From assembly GCA_022592435.1 (NCBI GenBank), contig JABYQS010000060.1, positions 148,605 through 212,604 on the forward strand: a stretch of 64,000 nt of DNA, in the 5' to 3' direction. Of the stretch, positions 10,919-21,865 are shown piece after piece. The position numbers were made by a program, and so were the translations under genes. This stretch comes from Cerioporus squamosus (Eukaryota > Basidiomycota > Agaricomycetes > Polyporales > Polyporaceae). The notes beneath the pieces are model-generated. The model ran no database searches, was not told where the DNA came from, and saw only the letters and a list, made by a program, of their open reading frames with translations. Within the stretch, counting starts at the first letter, position 1. The number at the start of each line of letters is the position of its first letter.

Positions 10919-12407
10919 CGTGAGTGGAGTGCGAGACTCTCAGGCACAATAGTACTTGCAACTTTCAGGAGCGATACACGGTTTGCTGCAGATGGGGTTG
11001 AAGGACCATCGTGGTTGCGTTTTGAACTTGGGAGTCGTTCTACGTTGACGCGCGGCGCGGTCGCGCTCATCGAGTCATGTGACGCTCTTCCTTGTTATCC
11101 TCCCCGAGTTCCCCGACGTTCGAACCGCTGCCAGCTGGGATTAAGTACTAAGTCAGAGGCGGGCCTGATGTCGATTTTGATTCCAGACTTCCGAGCTCTC
11201 ACCAAGCCGGTGGTTATTCCGGCGGCTGCGTAGAACATGAAGGCGCAGTACTTATCAAAGGCATGCAACGGCAGTGAGTACATATGTTCGCCATACCCGG
11301 TCCGTACCATGCGCATGCAACGAATCAACCAAGCATGGAATGTGAGGCCTTGAGGCCTTGAGGTCGTGATCTCATATGATGGGACCCACTCGCAGCAACA
11401 TACACCTACAAGCCTAGTACGGGTACATGAGGCGTGCTTGCAAGAGCATGCGAACTCAAGCTTCAAAGTTCCGTCCGGACTCGCCGTTGAGGTCCTACTC
11501 ACGCGTGGAAGACGCGGACGCCGCAAATTACTACCTCATGTCATGGTCATACGGCGATGTGTCTATCAGGAGGAGGCAGAGGGAGTCTCGGAGTCGTACC
11601 CTGCGCCCGAGATGGCCGGCGGCTCGAATATGAACAATCCCCGGGCCACTTTGCAACTGGTCGACCTGTGCGAGAAACTGGCGCAATACCACAAGGCTCC
11701 TGCGTGTACCCCGGGTGTACTGCGAGCAAGAACAGAATATGAAGGATGATGCGGGCGAGCCGCGAACTTGGTGGTGGCGGGGCGAGCGCCACCGGCAATA
11801 TGGATCGACAACGCGCTCGGCAAAGACGACGAGGACGGTTTGTCTGACGATGTCTCTTGCCTCCGCGTCTCATCCTCTCTCGCCTCTTCGATCCCATCGT
11901 TCTCGCCAACCTAGCATGGCCCGACGGCCGACACCATCTGGCCATCGTGCGGCGGATGTGCGCATGTGGGCGTCCCGTAAATGCCGCGCAAGAGTGGTTC
12001 GACTTTTGTACGTGTGAAGCCTGGCCAGCCGCCTGCCAATGCCCAAGCCTGCTTTGCCTGCTTTCTCCTCAAGACCATGTAAAGCCCCCTGTATGCCACG
12101 CCGTCTGAACTAGTCTGCCCCTGCTGCCCTCTGATCGTCTGCCTGTGCCGCTGCTTCCTGGACCTCAAGGCTGTCCGTCGGTCTTGCCATCCTGGGCATC
12201 CCGCCGCCACTCCCGCTGCCTCGCAATCCCGAACTGGTTGGCGCTGCTGGGCCGCCGCGAGACGCTTCCTGGCACCCGGCTTTCACTTCGACTGGTGGCC
12301 TTACCTCCCGTCAGCCACGTTCAGAGGCTGGTGATGTCTGCCGCAGGCATCCCTCTTCCTCTCTAGCTCTGCCCAAGGTTCCTGAGCCTGTCACGACACG
12401 ACTCGTC
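10919..12407. other. Upstream regions of EXO5 (minus) and the plus-strand Ser/Pro-rich paralogue
   Basis: Bases 10919-11100 are the EXO5 upstream region. They are duplicated in inverted orientation at 14140-14330, with a near-identical stretch around GGAAGAGCGTCACATGACTC. Between 11100 and 12407 there are only unrecognised open frames; I see no supported gene. Confidence 0.5.
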
Positions 12408-13773
12408 ATGCCTGCCATCGTACGAACACTCCTCCCCGCATGTTTTGCTCCCATGGTCATCCTCGTATGGGGTTTCGCATGGTTCGCAATGGTACGTGAT
12501 TCATTATTCGGTTCGTGACCATGTGCTCATCGGGTGGCAGAGCGTCTGTATCTTCTACCTCGGATGTTTCCTCCCCGCTCTGCGAATGAAGCCACCCCCG
12601 CTCGTCCAGAAGTCACGCAGTCCCAGTACCCGTCCTAGATCCCCTCGTCCTCTTTCCGTCGACACCGAGTTACTTCCTGAGCAACAGGAGGACGACCCGC
12701 CTCCCGCTGTGAAGTTCGGGCCGTCCCTCCAGCGTGCTGCTACCGTGGCGGAGGCGTCCCGGTCGTCCTCGCCCTTCAAGAAGCCCACGTTCAAGAAGAT
12801 ATTCTCGTTTACGCCGGCACGCTCCACCACCACTCCTCTCCTGCATCATCCGCAGCTTGTATCAAGCCTGCGGCGTGCGGCTACCGACCCTGAGACGCTG
12901 AAGAGCCCCGCGTCCAAGTCGGACAAGTCGCTCTCGCCCGCTCTCAGACGTGGACGCGCCACTTCGAGCCCCGAATCCTTCATATCGTCGGAGAGCGAGA
13001 CCACCCTTGTGGACCATCTCTCACCCACACTTGAAGTGCCTACTAGCCCAATTCTATCGGCCGATGGAGCTTCCTCAGCCTCCTCCGGCGCTCCGCGCAG
13101 TGTGCATCTTTCGAGTATGAAGATGTTCAGGTCGTTGTCTCGCCGGATGTCGTTCAAGCAGAAGGCCGACTTCGCATCAGTGGATGAAGTCTCGGAGCCA
13201 CGGGTCGTCGACGAGCACTCCCAACGCAACAACACCATGTCTGGGGAGGTCTTTAGCTCCAAGTTTGTCAACCCCTTCCGCTCCAAGCAGAAGTCCAGAG
13301 ACCGTTCCGCTTCCTCGTCGCCGGCGCCTTCATCACGACGTGCGTCCGTGTCTCGACGGATGCTAGCTTCCCTACACCTGAGCCACGGGAACGACTCCCC
13401 CGTGTCCCCGGTTCCGGATTCACCGCGGTCAAGCACATCGTCCGTCTCCACGGCATACTCGACCTTCTCCTCCCGCTCGACGATGTCCGCCCCCTCCGGC
13501 TCGCCGCGGAGCGTGCCCCGGACACAGCCATACGGGGCTCCGCACTACGCACCCATGCCTGGGCCGCGGGGGCGACCGAGCTCGAGACGGGCGGCGTCGC
13601 TGTCGCTCGACAGGCCGGCGACGGTCGCAGAGGAGAGCGGGGAGGAGGCTGGAAACGCGCTCGGGCTGGAGTTGGGGCTGACGTGGGGCCGCGCGGACAC
13701 AGTGCCGAACCCGCAGCGGAAGCCGTTCTTGAGGCATCGGTACTGTTGCGAGCGAGGGCGGGGTTCTTGCTAG
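12408..13773 (+). CDS. Ser/Pro-rich protein with N-terminal hydrophobic segment (paralogue B)
   Basis: Coding exons 12408-12491 and 12541-13773 with a 49-nt intron (GTACGT...GGCAG); 438 aa. It is paralogous to 5660-7263 but on the opposite strand, with the same 28-codon first exon and the same intron position. The joined N-terminus (PMVILVWGFAWFAM then SVCIFYLGCFLPALR) is a hydrophobic segment, followed by KPPPLVQK. The remainder is Ser/Pro/Arg-rich and probably disordered, with conserved blocks LQRAATVAEAS, SSESETTLVDHLSP, MKMFRSLSRRMSF, KFVNPFRSK, RRMLASLHLS, DSPRSST and QRKPFLRHR. It lacks the 10-residue repeats of paralogue A. No domain was recognised and function is unknown. Confidence 0.75.
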
Positions 13774-14139
13774 GTAGCACGAGGGTCCTGGTTGTGAGCC
13801 ACTCCACTCGACGTACCCAAGTCACCGGTGACATGCAGATAATAATCTAGACGAAGAGAGATGACCGTGACCATGACTGACAGGACCGAGACGAGCAGCA
13901 CATACCTTGACCTTGTATTTTGTACGCGCATTGAGCGCATGCCGCACGCAGAGTAGATCACCATCCGTATAATCCGGGCATTCATAGTTGTTGACGCATA
14001 TTCTTATTCTTTCACATACATATTCTCGCAATGCACCACCGAACGTCATCTGTTTGGCCACACAACCCAACCAGTTGAGTTGTCGGGACTACAGCGCAGC
14101 AATGAGTGGTTCGCGGAAACTCCTGAGGACTCCTGAATA

Positions 14140-14745
14140 TAGGAAGAGCGTCACATGACTCGATGAGCGCGACCGCGACGCGTCAACGTTAAACGTTTGA
14201 ACGACTCTCAAGACGCGACTACGACGGTCCTGCAACCCCGTCTGCGGCAAACTGTGCATAACTCCTGAGAATTGCAAGTACCATTGCGCTTGAGAGCCTC
14301 GTACTTCACTCACTGTGCGAACGTACTGCAGCGTGTCCGATTCAGACGAGTACGACGCGTACTGCCTCCCCGTCGACCCGCAGAAGTTCTGCCGTGGCCC
14401 TCACCCTTGCACGAGACTGTATACACACCGAAGCTAGTCGGACCCGGGCACCGATCTCAAGTTCCCAGCGACACGACACTCGGTCTCTCCACCGCCTCCT
14501 GAGGAATTTAATGAATACGATTTTTCTAGAGTTTGCGATCAATGGCTTTGGGCAACTCGACGCGCTTGTGCTCGCTGCACGCGTACGCGACGTCTCGACC
14601 AGAGTTACCTCCAGATCATGCAGCACACGTCGAAGCCTCAAGAGGCGGACGCTGTAAGCGCGAATGAAGTAGTGGAGGAGGTGGGGGCAGCGGCAAGAGA
14701 AGTCCTCGACTACACACTACCGTAGTGGGAGCTGCGACGCTGACT
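14140..14745 (+). pseudogene. Inverted, decayed copy of EXO5 promoter and first exon
   Basis: The sequence follows the EXO5 upstream region and exon 1 read on the minus strand from about 11085 to 10445. Both potential start codons have become GTG (near 14318 and 14336). The acidic segment starting SDSDEYDAYYLPVDP is recognisable at 14339-14385, the second acidic motif at 14510-14570 and the end of the exon at 14690-14745. It contains in-frame stops and indels, and nothing of later EXO5 exons was found. It is a partial duplicate in opposite orientation to the intact gene, next to the inverted Ser/Pro-rich paralogue. Confidence 0.85.
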
Positions 14746-15278
14746 CAGGCCGCTGTAGGAACTGCAATTGCAGTGATGTCAAATGGTGGTTTGCTCCAAC
14801 GAGACTGCCAGGTTCCATAGCCGTCGCTGAAGATGTCATCCTCCCAATAGCAGTGATCGTCGGGGGCCAGGAGCGCTATCGTGTCTTCCAACACAGCCCT
14901 GGGTCAGCGGCACTGGCACGAGAGAGAAAGACTTCTCAGGTCACCAGAAGAAGAGCTTACTTGTATGTACATAGCCAGTGCACGGAGAGGCCGTGCATGC
15001 TGATGAACGCTCTCTTATCGCAGGATGCTAGCAATGCTGGGCACATACAACCACTTCTCTATCGAAAAGGAAGAGGTACAGGCAGCCGGCGTTTCCTGAT
15101 CATTTGCCCCCATGATAGCGCTCTCGGTGTACTAGGTTCCCATGTGTCAGGTCCCCCGCAAGGTCGCAAGGACACCTACACACACGAAGCTGTGCGTACG
15201 AATACTTCCTGGTCGACGTCGAAGGAATATGGCTGTACTGTACGTCAATTCCTTGAGAGGCATTCTCAAGTACGGCTG
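14746..15278. other. Upstream region of the HET-domain gene
   Basis: No gene is recognised. The segment lies between the EXO5 remnant and the HET promoter. Confidence 0.4.
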
Positions 15279-15285
15279 TATAAAA
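15279..15285 (+). promoter_or_regulatory. TATA box of the HET-domain gene
   Basis: TATAAAA about 130 bases upstream of the ATG at 15412. A GTGAGT donor near 15358 and a CTGCAG acceptor near 15405 suggest an intron in the 5' leader, ending just before the start codon. Confidence 0.55.
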
Positions 15286-15411
15286 CCACGAGTTCATCGA
15301 CAGGTGAAAGAGCTCCCTAGTGCCAGACGCCCCGCAACATTCGCTGCTCTCAGGCCGTGAGTGCAACCATTACCATGTTTAGCGATGCCCTGAACATCTC
15401 TGCAGATTGTC

Positions 15412-17316
15412 ATGCGATTGCTAAACACCAGGACGTTTGAGTTCGAGTCATTCGACGGCCCGCAATCCGCGCCAGACTATGCCATCCTCTCGCATGTATG
15501 GTTCCCGAACGGCGAGCAGTCCTATCACGACGTGTGCGATGTCGTACAGCTGGCCCAAGATGAGCAACAACTCGAGGACGCCCCCGCGCTGCTTTCCGAG
15601 AAGATCAAGCGCTGTTGCGCTTACGCTCTCGCTGAAGGCTACGAGTACATCTGGATCGACTCCTGCTGCATCGACAAAACCAGTAGCGCGGAGCTTTCCG
15701 AGGCCATCAACTCGATGTACAAGTGGTACAGCTCTGCATCACAGTGCTATGCTTTCCTCCACGATGTCGACGACGACGACGACCCTCATGCTCCCGACTC
15801 CCAATTTCGGAAGTCGGTATGGTTCACTCGAGGTTGGACACTCCAGGAGCTCATTGCGCCCCCTATGCTGGTCTTTCTGACGCAAAACTGGACCACCATT
15901 GGAACCAAGCACGGTATGGCACCCATAGTGAGTCAGGTCACCGGGGTGGACATCGGCATCCTCCAGGGAACGGACTCTCTGGACACCGTGAGCGTTGCCA
16001 GGCGGATGTCTTGGGCATCTGCCCGGTTTACAACTCGGGAGGAGGATGAGGCATACTCTCTGATGGGTCTGTTTGGCATCCACATGCCGACGATATACGG
16101 AGAGGGACGGCATGCGTTCATCAGGCTTCAGGAGGAGATCCTCAAGCAGTTTCCCGACGACACTCTCTTCGCATGGGGTGACCGCTTCATTCTTCGTCAG
16201 CCAAGGGACCTCGATTACCTTGCCTTCCATACCACGATGCCCCCGGAACACGACGGACGACTCTTCGCACCTAGTCCGGAAAGCTTTCAGTTCGCAGGCG
16301 ACTTGCGCCCTATCTCTGAAGCGTCCCTGACGCAACGTCTCGGGATGGAGGGAGCCCCGCTTCACCGTCCTCCTACATACTCTCTTACTCGCTATGGAGT
16401 ACAAGCGGAGCTGCCTATCCTACACTCGCCGGTGACCAAGCTTGGCTTCATGCTATGCGTTGATCACTTGGACCGCCTTGTCGCGCTCATCCTCCGTCCT
16501 CCCACTGACTTTAACTGCCAACCCTCCCCGAGACACAGACGCGATATGCTGCATGTTGGTGCACGCGCCGCCGCAACTTTGACGTCGCAGAACCTTACTA
16601 GCTATCGCCTGGTTGTCTTGACTGCTTCCACCCTGAAGGAGATGGCTCAAACGTGGGAGCTCTCGATCTCCGGCGCGCACATCCCCCAGCGAGGGTCTCT
16701 CCTCAACCCATGCCCACCTCGAGAAGGCCTGAGTCATCCTTTCCCTCACAGGGGAAAATGCAGCGTTCTCATACCCAGCTGGTGCAAATCCGCGCTTCAC
16801 AAGCGAGGGTATACTGTGCAGAAGATGGTCGTCGACCAGGCTGAGAACGAGTCCCCGAGCCACTGGATCAAGTGGTGCTGTAGGAGACACATGTTCGTTC
16901 TGTCGCATCCGGGCGGTGCACTGAGCATCATGGTTGGGTATTGTGGATATTGCGGGCCCATCGAGGCGCAGCGCTTGCCAGATACGAAGGTGTGGAGTCT
17001 GCGGATGCAAGTACGCAGTTGTCCCGGGCCCTGTTCCCCAACCATGCCCCCCTCTCCGGAGGCCCTCGTCTTCGAACCGCATCCCCCGACCGAACATAGC
17101 CTGGATCACGTTCAGCGTTGGCCGCGCACAGAGGACGGGAAGGCGTACATGGAGTACCTCATGCGTGGGCCTGACGATACGCTGCAAGTCATGCGGCTCT
17201 CGGTCATCTTCCCTGCCTCCCCCCGCGATCTCGTGCTTACTCTCGAGATCGACTTTCCGGAGCGTGAGACTTCACGGTGGGAGGTGTATGGACGGCGTCG
17301 AAAGCGGGAGGGATAG
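15412..17316 (+). CDS. HET-domain protein (heterokaryon incompatibility type)
   Basis: Uninterrupted frame of 634 codons beginning MRLLNT, the usual start of this family. Visible HET-domain signatures are YAILSHVW (23-30), WIDSCCIDK (81-89), an AINSMYKWY helix, and FTRGWTLQELIAP (138-150). These are followed by the common extension REEDEAYSLMGLFGIHMPTI...GEG (210-232) and LQEEILK. The C-terminal about 380 residues have no domain I recognise. HET proteins in fungi trigger cell death on fusion of genetically different hyphae, or act more broadly as NLR-like/TIR-like effectors; basidiomycetes carry many copies whose individual roles are mostly unknown. The gene is intact and intronless in its coding part, next to a decayed P450, and fits an accessory region. 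Confidence 0.93.
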   Translation: MRLLNTRTFEFESFDGPQSAPDYAILSHVWFPNGEQSYHDVCDVVQLAQDEQQLEDAPALLSEKIKRCCAYALAEGYEYIWIDSCCIDKTSSAELSEAINSMYKWYSSASQCYAFLHDVDDDDDPHAPDSQFRKSVWFTRGWTLQELIAPPMLVFLTQNWTTIGTKHGMAPIVSQVTGVDIGILQGTDSLDTVSVARRMSWASARFTTREEDEAYSLMGLFGIHMPTIYGEGRHAFIRLQEEILKQFPDDTLFAWGDRFILRQPRDLDYLAFHTTMPPEHDGRLFAPSPESFQFAGDLRPISEASLTQRLGMEGAPLHRPPTYSLTRYGVQAELPILHSPVTKLGFMLCVDHLDRLVALILRPPTDFNCQPSPRHRRDMLHVGARAAATLTSQNLTSYRLVVLTASTLKEMAQTWELSISGAHIPQRGSLLNPCPPREGLSHPFPHRGKCSVLIPSWCKSALHKRGYTVQKMVVDQAENESPSHWIKWCCRRHMFVLSHPGGALSIMVGYCGYCGPIEAQRLPDTKVWSLRMQVRSCPGPCSPTMPPSPEALVFEPHPPTEHSLDHVQRWPRTEDGKAYMEYLMRGPDDTLQVMRLSVIFPASPRDLVLTLEIDFPERETSRWEVYGRRRKREG

Positions 17317-17717
17317 TGAGCGCGTAGCGTAGCGGTGAGTGCTTTCATACTAAGACCCATCACTTGTCCGTACTGAAGGCGGTGGGTCACACAGGCCGGA
17401 GCGTCGTACGCATTTCACCCAGCGAGATATCGCTGGGATCCAACCCCTCCACTGGGGCCGCTTCACCATCTGGCTCCTCACCTGACGAGGAAGGTCGCTG
17501 ACGTGCAGAACGAGCCGTCTGAGATGCAAACGAGACACTGCAAATGTTTCTGGATTTTCGCATCAGGTTTAGGGACGACTGTTCGACGATGACAACGAGA
17601 AGGATACCATTACAGTAGTCTACGAGTACTCGTCTTCATGTATCCTACAGGGACACTACCACAGCAATCTGCCGATTTTCGTATGCATGTATCCTACAGA
17701 CCAGTACAATCTCAACG
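17317..17717. other. Intergenic between convergent HET gene and P450 remnant
   Basis: Holds the 3' flanks of both neighbours; no gene is seen. Confidence 0.5.
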
Positions 17718-19500
17718 TCATCTCTTTTTGAATACGACGGCAGCACTGGAAGAGGGTACGATTGAGACGCCCAAGTGGAGATTGGTAGGCCTGCCCGTCG
17801 ACTTGTCTTGCAACTCCATATCATAGTTCATCAGCAGGTACTTACGCCAGGATCACTTTTAGTTCCATGGCGGCGAAGAACCTCCCGGGGCTATCAAGAG
17901 TAGAACAATCACGTCAACCGTACCCGCATGCATGCGCGGAGCGCGATGGAGTGTACATACCAGGCATGTTTGCCGCGTCTGAAAGCCATGAACTCGTCGA
18001 AGGTATTGACGAACTGCTGTCGAGTGCCCCCAGCCTCCTTGGTGTCCGAGAAGCGGAACGCTTTGAAGTCGTTCGCGCCGTCGTACTTCTCTTCGTCGTG
18101 GTGCGGACAGTAGCCTGGGACGGCGCATAGCGTCCCAGTGGGGAGGAACGTCCCGTCCACCAAAACGACGTCCTGCATGCTCTCCGCGTCATACCCACTG
18201 TGTGCGGCCGTCAGAACAGGCATGAGACAGCGCGAACGTGGGGACGGTACTCACAGACGTTGATTCCATTGAGCCGCTGTGATTCCTTCAGAAAGCTGTC
18301 CATCTTCGGTATCTTCTCCAGCGCCGGCCGTGTCCAGCCATGGGCCTCCAATGCTTCCCTTGCTTCCTCGCAAAGAGGTGGCACGAGACTAGGGTCCACG
18401 AGGATATGGAACAAAGCATGAGCGAGCATCTGTTACTAGTCGGTGAGCGAATGTATGAAACGTAGGCTGATGTCTCTCACGTTGGAAGAGGTGTGAAGGG
18501 CAGCGAAGTTCTCGAGTTGCAGGCGGGTGGCAATAGTCTTGACGGTCACATCGTTGCGTTTGATGCCCTCCTCTAGTCAGCCACTGCAGCATATCGACCT
18601 GCAACCGAGGAAGGGGAGCGTAAGTTTGCGACCGCCGCGTCCAGATACGCAGGGTTCCGACCTGGATTGCACTGTTAGACTGTATTATACGACACATGCC
18701 AGCACTTACAGTAGGGCAGCCCGATGAACGTGCGAGATACTACTCTTGCAACGATGTCCAGGATGACCTTCATACCCGGAAGCGCCACAGTATCTGAAGG
18801 CGACTCGTCAGCTAACTACGGGCGAGAAGTCATGGTGCCAGCTCACCGCCCTGCTTCGTAGGCAAGAGCTCGTCACAGACTACTCTCAGTTCGTCTACCG
18901 CCGAAGGCAACACATCGTCCAGATGACGAGTCAACATCTCGCGGATGACAGTGATATGGTATGCATCTCTCTTTGCATCAGCTGGGAGGTCGGGCTCGAG
19001 TTGGGTCAGCTGTGGCCAGTGCGACGAGTCAGCAAGTTCTGAGCACCTCCCCCCCTAGGGATGCATACGCACGAACATCAGGCCCTCGTTCGAGGACATG
19101 ACGAAATCGGGGCCTTGCGGACCTGGTCAATCAGTTCGGGCCTGTTGAGGCACACCACCCACTGGTAAAGCATAGCAACTTTGAACACCGAATTGCCGTA
19201 CTGCGGATGCCTCCCTGCTGAGCATTCTCAATCCATACCGGTCAGCTGAGTACACTAACCTTCCTGTAACCTTCCTGAACCAGTTCGTGTGCGTGCTTCC
19301 GGAACCTGAATCTCCAATGTACGATAACAGCAGGAAGGATGTGCCGCCCGCGGTAGGAATCGCAATCAACTGCCAGCTGTATCAGTCAGACCCAAGGCAG
19401 GGAAGAACAGCAGGTACTGACCGGGTCCCGCTTCCATCGCCAATAGCACAAGCAGCCATCAAGGCGTACGCGTACGAAGGCAGTTCATGCTGACGACATG
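17718..19500 (-). pseudogene. Cytochrome P450, broken
   Basis: Clear P450 pieces run 5' to 3' on the minus strand. They are an RWKRDP membrane-proximal end, IPTAGG...LLSYIG, RFRKHAHELVQEGYRK, FKVAMLYQWVVCLNRPELIDQVRK, DLPADAKRDAYHITVIREMLTRHL, VARVVSRTFIGLPYCRNPAYLD, the I-helix RLQLENFAALHTSS, FLKESQRLNG (ExxR), the heme loop FRRGKHACPGRFFAAMELK and the tail ending FKKR at 17718. Damage is visible: frameshifts near 19310 and 19112, loss of about 60 residues plus frame changes near 18570-18640 between RNPAYLD and the I-helix, and an unclear junction near 18230. Several introns are still recognisable. With this many defects plus a deletion it is very probably a pseudogene; the type resembles basidiomycete monooxygenases with an HTTS-like I-helix. 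Confidence 0.82.
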
Positions 19501-19991
19501 GAGGTATTGTACGAGACTATCCTGTGAGGAGCTGCAGCGGGGGCAAGGGGTGTCCCCAACCATTCGCAACGCTTTTCATATGGATCAGGCTGCGGATACC
19601 GTACAACCCGAGAACTGTACAATGTTTCAGACTGACAAAAAGTGAGACAGTTATGCTTACCGCCTGACCAGTAGGATCCTGTCGTTCCAGACTCATGGAG
19701 GGACGAGGAAGATAGTCTCACCGGTATTCAAATGCGCAGGGGTGTTGCAGATAGACATGCGACGGGGTTGCACGTCGTAAACCGGTTGAGGCAGAACTGA
19801 AGGTTATAATCGGCGAAGAAATGCTGCGAACCCGGACTTATCATACACAGACGGACGCACACGTTACATGGCCAGCGTGAATGCATATCATGTGGTGCAT
19901 ATAGGGCGTAATACATGCATGGGCCTCTCCAACGACTCGGCGTACCCGTCCCAAAATACCGCGAAAGCGGCCCAAATGGAGCGCACAACCA
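19501..19991. other. Intergenic, no gene recognised
   Basis: Lies between the P450 remnant and the ubiquitin-eL40 gene; no supported coding sequence. Confidence 0.4.
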
Positions 19992-20912
<921 letters not shown>

Positions 20913-21344
20913 ATGGTGAGTTTCTTGTCCTTTCGACTCGTCTTCACGATGAGAATCTTACTCAGCTCACTTCGAACCTACATGGTTATGAGAATCTACT
21001 TTCACGTTTGTTAGACTACTGATCTTATATAATCCCGTTCGTCTCGACGGATAGCTGACTCGTATCTACTCCACAGGTTATGGCTGGGCGCTATCCTGCC
21101 GTCTCCACGGTTTCAGAGGTAAGCCTCGCCCTCTGATCCTCAACGTTTTCCTTCTATCACGATGAAATTCATTGTAAATCGACGCGCTTTGGTGCGGTTG
21201 AAGTTTATTTACCATTCAAGTCCCTGAACCGTTATATCCGCATCTCTATCTGGTGTCGCAACATCATGCTAACTACTGTCTTCGCAGTTGCGCACCGTCA
21301 TGAAGAGTAGATGTATCTGCGTACTTGCGTCGCATCATACCTGA
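20913..21344 (+). other. Possible small spliced transcript
   Basis: Three strong splice signals line up on the plus strand: donor GTGAGT at 20916, acceptor CCACAG ending 21076 with a CTGAC branch, donor GTAAGC at 21119, and acceptor TTCGCAG ending 21287 with GCTAACT upstream. Joining them gives a short reading frame beginning at 20913 or 21080 (MAGRYPAVSTVSE then LRTVMKS) that ends at 21344, about 31-33 codons. I recognise no protein. It could be a small gene whose 5' exons I did not find, or a non-coding RNA. Confidence 0.3.
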
Positions 21345-21865
21345 ACTGCCCATGTATCGTACATGTATCCTTCAATTGAATTGACACTTGTATCTGGATG
21401 TATGTATCTGGATGGTAACGACACCCATTCTACATTTGTGCGCATGAGGGTCCGCAACGGCCGAGCTGCCGAGATCGTTGTTTGTGGCTAAGACACGGGC
21501 TAGTACACCGGGTGGGAGGCAGAGAGCCAATGGCGAGTGTCAGAGTGGACGTCGAGACGGGATGCCTCTGCCGCAGATGATTTCGAATCACGAACGTTCT
21601 GGGCAAACGCTGGACAAGCGTATTTCTGCCCCTGTGGGTCGTTCGATACAGCATGCTGCATGCAACTGCCAGCAGCTTGGTCCCAAATCCCTCCAGGCTC
21701 CAGCATCCTCACTCGGAGTGTTTCGTGGTTGCTCCCGTGCCAGGCCAGGGACTTCCCCCTCCGCGATAGATTAGCTGATCGCCATCCAGCAGTTGTGATC
21801 TTGCACGCTTCGTCTCCAAGGCGGACACGTCAGTAGCGTATCTCTTGGGCCTTGGCGCTGTCAGG
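21345..21865. other. Upstream region of the Gfd2-like gene
   Basis: No gene is recognised. It contains the repeated words GTATCTGGATG and ATGTATC around 21350-21410. Confidence 0.4.

Noticed and set aside
11095..11230. Possible tRNA on the minus strand around GGTTCGAACG
   Set aside because: Arms cannot be paired into a cloverleaf and the spacing to a possible A box is wrong.
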